Source: Lutraria lutraria (Eukaryota > Mollusca > Bivalvia > Venerida > Mactridae). From it: a stretch of 64,000 bases of DNA. The stretch is from assembly GCA_964023205.1 (NCBI GenBank), contig OZ026844.1, positions 29,807,326 to 29,871,325 on the forward strand. The letters run 5' to 3'. The notes beneath the pieces are model-generated. The model made no database searches and was not told the DNA's origin. It saw only the letters and a program-made list of their open reading frames with translations. The position numbers and the translations under genes were made by a program. Below, piece after piece: positions 54,101-62,100 of the stretch; position 1 is the first letter of the stretch; every line of letters starts with the position of its first letter.

Positions 54101-54679
54101 CATATAAGTAGCGCAGTCTATAATGATCAAGGCATTATATTTTTAAGGGTTTTGTAAATGACATGATTACGTTTTTGATGGGGTAGTCTTCTGAGAACTT
54201 CCATCTCCCTGTCCTGACCCAGTTTTGTCTCGAACATCGCCCTTTTCACTCCCTCTTGACCCTCTACCACCACCTCTACCAGCTTGATATCTCATTTCAC
54301 TGTGAATAATAAAACAAAACAAAAAAATATTAAACATACAGTAACACAATGGTAAAAAACAATACTTCTGTGAAACTAAATGGAAAGAAGTATATGTGGA
54401 AGAATTGACAAACCTTTCCTCTTTACCGATATTTCCCAGGGCTTGCTGAATTAAAATTAATTCTTAATCCATCTTTACAGTAAGAATACCTGATTTTGAT
54501 GATTGACCAAAACATAGATAGACATTATCTAATGATATGGCAGTTGAAAATAGGTACCTGTAACTCTTCCCAGCACCTCTTGCTCCAGGTCTTCCATCTC
54601 TGTTAGGTTTGGTGTTGTTACCTCTTCCAGTGTCACTTCCGGAACGAACTGGGCGCCGTTCATCATTTCTTCCAGACAT
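27448..54679 (-). CDS. UPF2: UPF2, regulator of nonsense transcripts 2 (37 coding exons)
   Basis: UPF2 is the scaffold of nonsense-mediated mRNA decay. It joins UPF3, bound to the exon junction complex, to the helicase UPF1, and acts mainly in the cytoplasm. The product was rebuilt from 37 minus-strand exons, each with GT-AG borders and matching phase, totalling 3,930 nt: 1,309 residues plus stop, against about 1,270 in human UPF2. Hallmarks seen are FNGLNLTKYV, CKHCGDDYAGLMPRK, CVNRDLIDK, NRKKLVRALF, KLLYKDLSKVTTEK, VVDGVLEDIRLGME, DKGSSKRKLDCFLIYFQ and RYQHPKGAPDADEIF. Start ATG is at 54677-54679 and stop TGA at 27448-27450. The start was chosen because only this frame continues into exon 2. 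Exon coordinates are in the block entries below. Identity is near certain; single splice borders could shift by a few bases. Confidence 0.97.
27580..27818 (-). mobile_element. tRNA-derived SINE, inverted, in the last UPF2 intron
   Basis: Reversed B box GAGATTCGAACCCATGAC and A-box region CGTTACCACTGGATCACCG. Body as at 4893-5125. Confidence 0.75.
28313..28523 (-). mobile_element. MITE X (ACTGTGGAATCATTAATTTTC type)
   Basis: About 210 bp, inverted relative of 41708-41916. Ends 13 bp from the exon 35 splice donor. Confidence 0.75.
29446..29665 (+). mobile_element. tRNA-derived SINE (type S3)
   Basis: CCGTGGTCGAGTGGTAAGG head, B box GGGTTCGAGCCCTGC, body with CAGGAGCGATGCTTAGGTGA, tail ATAAACAAACAAAC. 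Confidence 0.8.
31720..31810 (+). mobile_element. SINE type S4 fragment
   Basis: GGAAGGGTAAAATTAGTACT with CTAGAATACC resembles the body of 45000-45260. Confidence 0.35.
31882..32245. mobile_element. TTAA-flanked MITE with GGGGCATACCCTACAACT ends
   Basis: An 18-20 bp inverted repeat between TTAA copies, in UPF2 intron 30. Ends 13 bp from the exon 30 donor. The interior is unrelated to copies K1/K2. Confidence 0.8.
33033..33306. mobile_element. MITE with GGTGTCCAC ends
   Basis: GGTGTCCAC and GTGGACACC bound repeated TTTCCCTGACT-like blocks. Confidence 0.6.
33876..34263. mobile_element. TTAA-flanked MITE, AGTCCCATAAGC ends
   Basis: Inverted AGTCCCAT(A/T)AGC ends directly inside TTAA on both sides, 388 bp. 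Confidence 0.75.
34355..34562 (+). mobile_element. SINE type S5, uninterrupted
   Basis: Shares GTGAGGAAGCTGTCCAGC and the TACACCTGGGGTC-like block with the split copy at 8083-8600. Confidence 0.55.
35139..35216 (-). mobile_element. 78-bp hairpin element, copy 2
   Basis: Opposite orientation (GAGGGCTCAGCAC first). Flanks CC and CT, so no clean duplication. Confidence 0.9.
35597..35674 (+). mobile_element. 78-bp hairpin element, copy 3
   Basis: Flanked by TA on both sides. Only about 380 bp from copy 2, in the same UPF2 intron and inverted to it. Confidence 0.9.
35946..36146. repeat. ~60-bp tandem repeat, 3-4 units
   Basis: Units share GGATGATGATCTATTTTGTG and TATGTAAAAGGGGCTCAAT. It begins a few bases from the exon 27 acceptor. 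Confidence 0.85.
36638..36816 (+). mobile_element. MITE family A, copy 8
   Basis: 179 bp, with both ends, in UPF2 intron 25. Confidence 0.85.
36839..37034. mobile_element. MITE with CAGGGCTTTTTTTC ends
   Basis: Perfect 14-bp inverted ends, 196 bp. Flanks TATTT and TATGT may be a decayed 5-bp duplication. Confidence 0.8.
38008..38181 (+). mobile_element. MITE family A, copy 9
   Basis: Perfect 16-bp ends TACAGTCAAACCTGTG and CACAGGTTTGACTGTA, 174 bp. Confidence 0.88.
39104..39131. repeat. Poly-A run (~28 bases)
   Basis: Uninterrupted A run about 25 bases from the exon 22 acceptor; on the gene strand it adds a long T tract upstream of the branch region. Confidence 0.95.
39300..39395 (+). mobile_element. 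SINE tail remnant
   Basis: GGGCTGTTAAACAACAAATA and a following AAATAAA resemble a SINE 3' end. The head is missing. Confidence 0.35.
41708..41916 (+). mobile_element. MITE X, full copy
   Basis: Ends TACTGTGGAATCATTAATTT and its complement, about 30 bp inverted repeat, 209 bp. Confidence 0.85.
42095..42400 (-). mobile_element. SINE type S4, inverted, split by a 78-bp hairpin element
   Basis: Reversed head CACTGGACCATGGC and body matching 45000-45260; the hairpin sits at 42182-42259. Confidence 0.7.
42182..42259 (+). mobile_element. 78-bp hairpin element, copy 4 (inside a SINE)
   Basis: TA on both sides. Comparison with the unbroken SINE at 24430-24580 confirms a 2-bp duplication. Confidence 0.93.
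42647..42724 (+). mobile_element. 78-bp hairpin element, copy 5
   Basis: Flanked by AA on both sides; one substitution in the left end (TCAAGGG). Confidence 0.9.
43068..43305 (+). repeat. Dispersed repeat, copy 1
   Basis: GACCTTGAACATTGACCTAC, CATGAGGAACCTACATATGA and CAAACAGACAAACAGAG recur inverted at 59388-59595. Class unknown. Confidence 0.75.
43434..45627 (-). other. UPF2: UPF2 exons 13-16: acidic linker between MIF4G 1 and 2
   Basis: Exons 45535-45627, 44360-44446, 43911-43974 and 43434-43580 (residues 454-583). The sequence runs from DLLDEDLPELPEDE through GDTSLWEDEETRTLYENLPD to a Glu/Lys/Gln-rich stretch. The WEDEE...YENL block is conserved with human UPF2. The acidic part is compositionally similar but not conserved residue by residue. 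Confidence 0.92.
45000..45260 (+). mobile_element. tRNA-derived SINE type S4, full copy
   Basis: Head GGCCATGGTCCAGTGGTTAG, B box GGCTTCAAATCC. Body with GGAGAAGTAGCCAGC and AATAAAGTCCAGGAAAAC. Confidence 0.8.
46581..47266. repeat. 89-bp intronic satellite, 8 units, with dimer periodicity
   Basis: Units start at 46581, 46670, 46759, 46848, 46937, 47026, 47115 and 47180. The seventh is 65 bp because 24 bp (ACAATCTTTGCAAATATCAT and neighbours) are missing. The junction alternates AACAGG and ATCAGG. Lies in the intron between UPF2 exons 10 and 11. Confidence 0.96.
47392..47812. mobile_element. Pogo-like MITE split by a CAGGG element
   Basis: Ends TACAGTGCAACCTCTCCAGA and GGAGAGGTTATACTGTA. The middle is occupied by 47509-47757. 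Confidence 0.75.
47509..47757. mobile_element. CAGGGATTTTTT element, copy 1 (nested)
   Basis: Ends CAGGGATTTTTT and AAAAACCTG, flanked by AAAAA on each side. Shares TTATAGCCGAAATTCGG and CAATCCCAAGGGTATGGGTC with 53607-53770. Confidence 0.75.
48173..48349 (+). mobile_element. MITE family A, copy 10
   Basis: About 177 bp; its right end lies 25 bp from the exon 9 donor. Confidence 0.82.
48658..48908. repeat. Dispersed repeat with GGGGGCATAACTC core, copy 2
   Basis: Same block order as 5150-5425. Confidence 0.7.
48987..49603. mobile_element. Pogo-like MITE, 617 bp
   Basis: Ends TACAGTAAAACCCCGATTAT and GAATAATCGAGGTTTTACTG. Near each end the motif CGAATAATC is repeated. Confidence 0.8.
50318..50582 (-). 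mobile_element. tRNA-derived SINE type S3, inverted
   Basis: Reversed B box GGGGCTCAAACCCACG, head CACTCGACCACGGAGG, shared TCACCTAAGCATCGTTCCTG. Confidence 0.8.
50813..50971. mobile_element. Pogo/Tigger-like MITE at the exon 7 donor
   Basis: Starts TACAGTAAATCCCTGCAAAC and ends CAGCAGTTTTATTCTA, 10 bp from the exon 7 border at 50982. Confidence 0.7.
51294..51746. mobile_element. CAGGGTTCAACATTAAC element with 5-bp duplication
   Basis: Perfect 17-bp inverted ends; TACAG on both sides. Inside are repeats of TCTAGTAAA and ACTGGTCCA type. Confidence 0.85.
51782..54679 (-). other. UPF2: UPF2 exons 1-6: RG-rich and charged N-terminus
   Basis: Coding exons: 54558-54679, 54171-54299, 53403-53568, 52909-52971, 52053-52137, 51782-51858 (residues 1-214). 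Exons 1-2 encode an Arg/Gly/Ser-rich segment that includes AGRGGGRGSRGSE. Exons 3-5 encode a Lys/Glu-rich, probably helical or coiled-coil stretch, as at the N-terminus of other UPF2 proteins. Exon 6 (PEEKFFSKLDSSLKKNTAF) leads into the first MIF4G domain. The RG-rich part has no counterpart that I recall in human UPF2. Confidence 0.92.
53607..53770. mobile_element. CAGGGATTTTTT element, copy 2
   Basis: Right end AAAAAAATCCCTG, left end decayed (CGGGGTTTTTTT). TAACT on both sides. It borders the acceptor of exon 3. Confidence 0.75.
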
Positions 54680-54812
54680 AACTTTCTTGCTTTCTCAACC
54701 TTAGGAATAAATTTCATAACATGAATAACTGGTAATTAATTAACTTAAGTACAGTTTGGTTGCAAAATCACAGTGAGGAATTATGACAATCAGATGTGTT
54801 AAAAATAAGAGG

Positions 54813-54990
54813 GCCAAGATGGCCCATAACTCTAAAGTTATTGTCTGATTTTGCCCTGATTGAACTTAGCCGAGACTTTGTGGCCATATACATTGTGAGC
54901 AAGTTTGATCATGATTCGTTAAGAGCTGTGAAAGGATTGTGAAAAACTAAAACATTTCCAAGGCTGCCGGAAACAGGTTAGTGCCGAAAA
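54813..54990. repeat. Dispersed repeat (GGCCAAGATGGCCCATAACTC)
   Basis: Resembles the other CATAACTC-type dispersed repeats in the window but no full match found. Confidence 0.35.
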
Positions 54991-55494
54991 CTGGGTGTAT
55001 CACGATATATAAGTCCTTGCTTATATTTATCTGTTTTTAAGAAATACTCAAATAGAAAGCAAAATATTTGATTTTTTTTAGTTTTAGTTAAGAAATACAA
55101 ACGCTTTTGGTTAACTGTGTGAAAAGCGTCTGCATAAGGTCCCGACCATCAATAGATATGATAAATTAGATAATAAATATGGTCAACCATCGCTGTTGTT
55201 GCCTGGTTCTGCCTCTGGTCCATTTTTCATTTTTGAAGATGTCTCAGATGAATTTATTGATTTTAAGATTTAAGATTCGATGATGACAATGTGAAGAGTT
55301 ATATTAGTCTTTCAAATAAATCAGTATTTATTGAAACCTCAATATCAGCACGACTAGCAATGAATTAAAACTGAATCTGTTCATGAATGTTGGTCACCTA
55401 TTCAATCTGACTGAACCGTCTGTCTATTTATGTCAGTTAAAACTAAGTAATGTATCGTTAATATGTCAAAATGAGTAGCATGAGAAATAATTAC

Positions 55495-55625
55495 CGCTGT
55501 CAAATGAGCCTGTGTTCAATAAATAACATCGTGTTCAATGTTTATAATTTCGTTCCAAGTTAACCGTTATTATCTCCCTTGAGGAATAATGGCGTCTGCA
55601 TTGTACTTCCGGTTTATGTTGAAAG
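55495..55625 (-). promoter_or_regulatory. UPF2: Candidate UPF2 promoter and non-coding first exon
   Basis: ACTTCCGG (an ETS/GABP-type site) at 55605-55612 and a YY1-like AATAATGGCG at 55585-55594 stand out in an otherwise AT-rich, repeat-poor stretch. On the minus strand a GTAATT donor follows 55495. An acceptor (TTTATTCCTAAG) lies just before the coding ATG, at about 54700. This fits a short non-coding first exon, as in many housekeeping genes. The YY1-like motif reads in the plus direction, so transcription may run both ways. Confidence 0.35.
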
Positions 55626-55629
55626 ACAG

Positions 55630-57340
55630 TAGGCCCGTTTCAAACGGAATGCATTCTTAAACCAATTCATATATAATCTGGGACCAATACAATTAAATAG
55701 TTATGTATATTGGACCAAGATATAATAGACATGATATTAATAATGATATAATAGTAATCAATCTAACACTAACCATTATCTTAAGATCCACCATCATCTA
55801 GTTTCGGATTTCTATCTATGAAATTGATGAACAGTCATGTATATATACGGGGCGGTGAACAATACTTCTATACAAATACAAACACGTCGTCCTTATAAAC
55901 CATGTAACTATTTGCAGTTTTATTCTCTCATTTTTGTTTAATAGTTAGATATAAGACAACATTGTTTTGGATTCACCAGGTAGTTGTATAAAGGTTTGTT
56001 ATTTTGCTATAAGGGCCGATAAATGCATATAAGCACTTATTGATGCATCACACTTTTTTCTAGAAGCATTTAAATTAGTAATTTAAACAATTAACTCTCG
56101 TCAAGAAAAGATTTTTAAGAGCAAGCAGGCGTGTATCCAGACTAAATTAGTGTGTATTCAACAACATGGAACGTTCTGAAAGTTGCTGGATCAACCTATC
56201 TAAGACAAGACTGAATTTGATTGATTTTTTTTTTGGAAAATGATGTGGCTTCAGCTACCTATACAGATGTACGCAACGGGCAAGTGAACGTATATTCACA
56301 CGGTGCGTATGTATAGCTAGGTATACGACCCTGCATGTTTTTAATTACATCGAAGTTTATATGGGAATTGAGTTGCATGACGTCATGATAAACAGCTACT
56401 TTACTATCATTTCTTAGTTACAACCTGGAACCATTATATACAGATCAAAACTTGTATATAATGGTCCCAGTTACAACTTAGCATCAGAGGTCCTGTCGCA
56501 TCTTTCGGACTTGACCATCATTTAAGCATGAACAAATTGAACCTAAGAATTTGACAGAGAGAAAGTAGCCATTGCACAATAATTATATTACATGGACCGC
56601 AAAAATATACATCCATTGCAGTCATGACCCGGAAATTACCACAGGGTACGGTTGACTGTATTTTATCGACATCTTTGAACTGTTAAACTGGTTCCCGTTT
56701 CATCCTCCTAAGCTCACTATTCCACAAGAGTCAACAGGAACCAGTTTACGCAACTCTTCAAATTAGAGGAATAACAGTAATCCAACAAAAGGTAGATCCG
56801 GATTCTTCATCTTAGTGGTAATTCTCGACTTTGATTATATCTCCATTAGTGACACCTCATTAATTCTAAATACACTATGAATCCACATAAAGCGTCTAGT
56901 GAATGAAATTCGTTTATTATCGCTGTAAACAGAAAATTTAAGAAACAAATTGGTAGTTCAAATGTTAACTGATCCGTGCATTGATTGATTTAATGCCCAT
57001 CGCAACATCTTAACGAACTTTTTACCAATTTGTAACATTTTGTGTAACTCTCACACTGTGTCTGGACTGTGTCTAATAAGAAGCTATAATATATGATATC
57101 ATAATCATCATTTTAATTTATTATATTTTACAATTATTCATAGGACTTGTGAGGCTTGTAATAATCCGATGTGGGGTTATCCTTGAAGTCTAAAATTTGC
57201 CTCACATATAAAAAGATATATATAGCTTGTTCTTATAAAAAATATGATTAATTAGCTTTTGATGTATATATATATTTTTGATAATATCGTGTTTTTTTGC
57301 CCAATTGTATTAAACCACCACTATGAAATAATCTACTGTA
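55630..57340. other. Intergenic; two small inverted repeats
   Basis: AACCTGGAACCATTATATAC has an inverted partner at 56417-56477, and AACTGGTTCC/GGAACCAGTT lies at about 56690-56750. No exon supported. Confidence 0.45.
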
Positions 57341-58290
57341 ACTTGAATGGAGGATTTGAAATAACTTATACCACAACTCCCATGGCTGTAGCTCCAAAGT
57401 CAAGGTCAAGAGTTTGAAGGTCATAAGCTTGGTCTTTTTAGCATGTCCGCTCTCAGGGCCCTCATTTGACGTTTTTTGGGGCCGAAATTCGGCCCCATTC
57501 CCCTCCTAGAATCATATACTTTTTTCCCCTATTTTTGATAAAAATTCCCCTCAAAAAAAAAAAAATAATAATAATATTTTTTTTTGCTTAAATGGTTCAT
57601 ATTAATTAAGTTTTTATCCTTTGATTAATTATATATCAATGTATGTAATATACATTTAAATACAGCCATTTTAAGCTTAAAATGCTTATTGCAGGGTTAT
57701 AAAGCAGTTGAAAAAAATTCCCCGAAATTCCCCTTTTCCCTCAAAATGACGCAAAATTCCCCTACCTGAGGGCCCCGGGCCCCTTCCCCTAAAGTACAGC
57801 TAGGGCCCTGGCTCTGAAATTTTGTCATTCATTGGAGGATTTTGAAATAACTTACAACAAATGTTAACCACCATTAGACAATGTGTCGCACGCAGTCCCA
57901 TGGCTGAAGCTCTCCTAGGTCAAGGTCGCACTTAAGAGTTCAAAGGTCATAATTTTGGTCTTGTCCACTCTGTGACCTTGTCATTCATTTAAGGATTGAA
58001 AATAACTTACCACAAATGTTAACCACCATTAGTTTGTCAGTCATTGAAGGATTTTGAAATAATTTACCAGAAATGTTAACCATGCATCATTAGTTGATGT
58101 TTCGCGTGAAAGTCCTATGGCTATAGCTCCAAGGTCAAGGTCACACTTAGAGGTTAAAGGTTAAAAATAGGTATTTTATTTTGTGTCCGCTCAGTAACTT
58201 TTTCATACATGGATGGGTTTCGGAAATACTTGGCAAAAATGTTCACCCACTGTGGCCACATGTGACGGTGTGTCATGCATAAGACCAAGC
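57340..58290. repeat. Degenerate ~200-bp repeat array
   Basis: About four units with GGATTTTGAAATAACTTAC, CCCATGGCTGTAGCTCC and AAGGTCAAGGTC. The first is split by the element at 57454-57810. Confidence 0.7.
57454..57810. mobile_element. CAGGGCCCT element with 5-bp duplication
   Basis: Ends CAGGGCCCTCA and TAGGGCCCTG. GCTCT on both sides (57449-57453 and 57811-57815). Sister units of the surrounding array show the unfilled site. Confidence 0.88.
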
Positions 58291-58301
58291 TAGGCCATCA
58301 T

Positions 58302-58665
58302 TAAAAAATTGTTTGTTTGTAGTGCTCCGACTCTAATTTCCAGAGGTGGGTAGGTAGGTAGGTATTTTTTTTATTAATATTTTTTTCTAAAATTGCATTG
58401 TTAAAATGATTGACAATTTTGAAATACGCATTATTTCCATGTAGTCTGCTCTGCATTAAAAATGTAATTAGACAGAACAAACTATAAAGAACAACCAGTT
58501 TGTATTGGATAAAGGCCATATACATGTACTCTGGTATGGTTAAGAAAAGGAAAGTACTTTTTAACAGATTACAAAAAAAATAAAGAAAATCAGCTTGAAA
58601 ACATAAAAAAAAGAAAAGTAGGGGCCATTTTGATCGGTCGGTCGGAGCACTACAAATGAAGAATT
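58302..58665. mobile_element. MITE with TTTGTAGTGCTCCGAC ends
   Basis: GTAGTGCTCCGAC and GTCGGAGCACTAC are inverted; the inside holds GGGTAGGTAGGTAGG, as in family W. Confidence 0.7.
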
Positions 58666-58748
58666 TTTTTATTTTCAGCCCAATGTAAAACTGCCCCTAT
58701 TTTTTTGGGGCATCTAAAGACTAGTAAAGAGCATCCTGTAAATGTATG

Positions 58749-58904
58749 TACAGTACGGTTCGGGTGATTTGTCCGAAAATCGCGAATCACCGCGGAATTA
58801 AAATCGCACTAAGCCACAGGTAGATTGCTTCAACGCGGCGATTTGAATTTTGGCAGTCGCGTTCGGACTGTTTTTTTCGGACAAATCACCCGAACCGTAC
58901 TGTA
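58749..58904. mobile_element. MITE with 31-bp ends (TACAGTACGGTTCGGGTGAT)
   Basis: Long, almost perfect inverted repeat, GC-rich centre with CGCGAATCACCGCGG. It lies about 70 bp before the sulfotransferase first coding exon. Confidence 0.85.
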
Positions 58905-58976
58905 TGTATATCTTTAGTCAATATGTTTGTCCAATGCCCTATACTTGTACAATCAACTTGATTCTTTTTCATACAG

Positions 58977-59138
58977 TGTTGCAATGCCCAAAGGCTAATT
59001 ATTGCCCCAAACTTCCAGTGAAGATTGAAAGAATTTTTCACTTGCGTATAATTATTATTATCGTTCCAGCATTTATATCCAGTGTGAATGATGGATCAAA
59101 CTATTTCTTCTGTTGTGTGATGATGGACTGCTATCAAA
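58977..59138 (+). other. Sulfotransferase 5' UTR and probable splice acceptor
   Basis: A pyrimidine-rich tract ending CATACAG (AG at 58975-58976) precedes the coding part. This suggests that the first coding exon begins at 58977 and that a further non-coding exon lies upstream. No start codon in this stretch is in frame with the protein. Confidence 0.4.
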
Positions 59139-62100
59139 ATGCATACAATGTGGAAGGCGTACGGGTTGCTGATTGCTGTTGGGGCTTTCATCATTTTGTT
59201 TGGATTCCTCTATTTACCTCCATCAGCTCCAACCGTAACGAGTAAGTTCAATACAATTACTAGATAAAATTTTCGAGGGCTCAACGCAACAGTGTCATAA
59301 CTCATATTGAAATAAGATAAAGTTAACACAGTGTTGTGTTGAGCCCTCGAAATGCTCTTACAGTCAGTTATCACATTAGCAGGGCCGTTTTATGCCCCCC
59401 GTATAGATAGATTGGTGGCGTATTGTTTTTGGTTTGTCTATTTGTCTGTTTGTACAAAACTTAAACCTTGCCTTTAAAATCAAAACGCACCTACATTCAT
59501 CAAACTTCATATGTAGGTTCCTCATGACAACCTCTACAGGACCTGGTCATTTTCAGGTAAGTAGGTCAAAGGTCACAGGGTCATGGTGTTTAAAAAAAAA
59601 TTTACATTTCTTTTAGGATACTTCTCCTACATTTTTCATGGGATTTTGACGAAATTTTCACAGACTTGGGACTTGGATCTCTTTTGAACTTTTCTAATGA
59701 TTAACTTCTCTTTAAGCACTACCGGTAGTTAGATATACTCTATAAGCTCATTTCATGTTGTAATTTCAACTTCATGTATAATCTTTAAAATGAATTCTAC
59801 TAACTTGAGATTTATAATTTCACTTATTCCCTGCATGAGGTAAACTGATCATAGGCACAGAGTGTAATTAAATAGTTAATATTTGCTTATTTTGAGGTCA
59901 TATTTTCGTCATCAAATCTTTTGATAATTTCATAAAGTTCAAAATTGAAGGCATCCTTATTACAATACCTAGTTTATCTGAGCAGTTTTTATTATTGAAA
60001 TCATTGTTTTAGTCTTGTATTGCGTGCTGTTTCATCTATTTGCCTCAAGTTAAGGAGTACTTCATGTACATCGAGGGCTCAGCGCAACACTGGCGTAACT
60101 TGTTCTTATTTCAGTATGAGTTACGACACTGTTGCGTTGAACCCTCGACATGTAAGCTCATTTGATTATTGAGGTTGATTTTCAGTGCTATCAAATTACT
60201 AGGGTGGTGGCTTTGCATTTGAAGTGTGAAATTGGGAGTGGATTTATAGTAGTGAGATAAAATCTCTTTTTAAAGGATGGGCGTAGTTTCTGTATTACGT
60301 TTCGTGTAATTTCGGTGTTAGGTATTACGTTTTCCATATCAGATGAATATACCCGTAAACAATAGATTCACTTCAAAATTATAGGGCGTAATTGTTGAAC
60401 CAAAGCATTATATAAAAGAAGTAAATTGCAATGCAATTAAGTGATAAATTTAATGAGAAATCTACCAACTGTTAAGCGTGTAAGTGGTAATGATTATGAA
60501 TGTGAAAAATATAGTTTTTAATTAATGAAAATATTTTGTATACCGGTAATTGTTAGAATGTTTATGTACTTATTATTTTATCTTTATTATTGGTATGTAT
60601 TGTGCTTGTCTATTTACAATCACATATATATATTGCGTCCTTGTAAAATGTACTGAAACAGAATCATTCATATTTAATTGTAAGAGATTATTAATATTTT
60701 AATTGTAAGAGATTACATGTACTAGTATATATGAAAGTGATGATTATTTATCATCTCTAATATAGCTGAGGCACAATGCTTACTAATTAATATCAATGAA
60801 ATTATTTGAATTAAAAACATTTAATTTATGACAGTAATAAAAAAAGCATATATTCATTTTATAAACATTAATGAAAATACATGTTGTGTAATAATTTTAT
60901 ATGAAAATATATTATGAGATGTGTGGCTTAACTTGAGAATAAAATCAATAAATGTAATCTAGTATAAATATATCCCTAAAAGGGGATCACAATATCGTTT
61001 GCAGCAGAACCACTCTAAACTCAAATTTTCGACCTGGCGGTCTTTTTCAAGAGCTATATATGCTTTTCAATTTCTTCAAAATTGAGACAAATTGTTAGTG
61101 CGTCATAGCTCTTGAAAAAGACCGCCAGGTCGAAAATTTGAGTTTAGAGTGGTTCAATAAATGTATTTTTGTACATTGCCTAGATTCCCTAAAAGCATAA
61201 AGATGTTTCTAATCAACTTCCTTCTATTTCAGGGCCGGTCATTCAGAGTAGAAGACTTGCTTCTAATATTATTGTACGTATTATTTATTGTATCAGTTGT
61301 TGTCATGATGATGAAGTTTCCATGGTTACCGATATAAAAGTGAAAATAGTTTTATTCTGTTGGCTGTTTAAATGTTCTTACTTTGTTTTTTGTTTTTGAA
61401 ACTTTTTCCTTTTTTGTTGTGAATTATTGCTTAAAAAGAAACAGAATACTTGTCTATAAGGGATTTTACTCACTTTTTGAGCGCAATTGTACAAAATAAC
61501 TTGTTTAAAAAACTACAATTACTATACATACTATAATTTCATTTGGATTTGTTTGTACATGATTATTGATATGAAGTTGACATATTGTTATGCGAGTTAA
61601 AATAATGTAAGATATTGAGTATTGTTAAGATACGCTGATGACTTTATAATATATATATTTATAATATTTATATAGGTAGATAAATTTTATGTTAACATTT
61701 TATTAATAATTTCAAACTGAGTACAGTATAACCCCTCCAGAGCGGCCCTCTGTAGAGCAACAACCTCTCTATAACAACACCTTCATAATTTCCCTAAGCT
61801 GATATTTACTATTAATTTAACCTCTGTAGAGCGACAACCTCTAAACAACAGCCTATATTTGCAGCTCCCACAGGGTCTTGCTCTACAGAGGTTGTACTCT
61901 ATAATGCATTTAGTTTGCTAAAAAAGTTTTATATTATTTTCAGCAGGAACAAAATGAAGATGAGGTGGAAATGAAGAAGCGGGTAAACAATCTTGAACAA
62001 GAATGTAAAAAATTGACTGTCAACGGATCTGAATTCCTTTTCTTGGAGAAATCCAAACTTGACCATATAGTTGTAGATGACCGGTATAAAGTATTATATT

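Noticed and set aside
54529..54717. Alternative UPF2 start (MKFIPKVEKAR...)
   Set aside because: That frame does not continue through the exon 1-2 junction; the frame from 54679 does.
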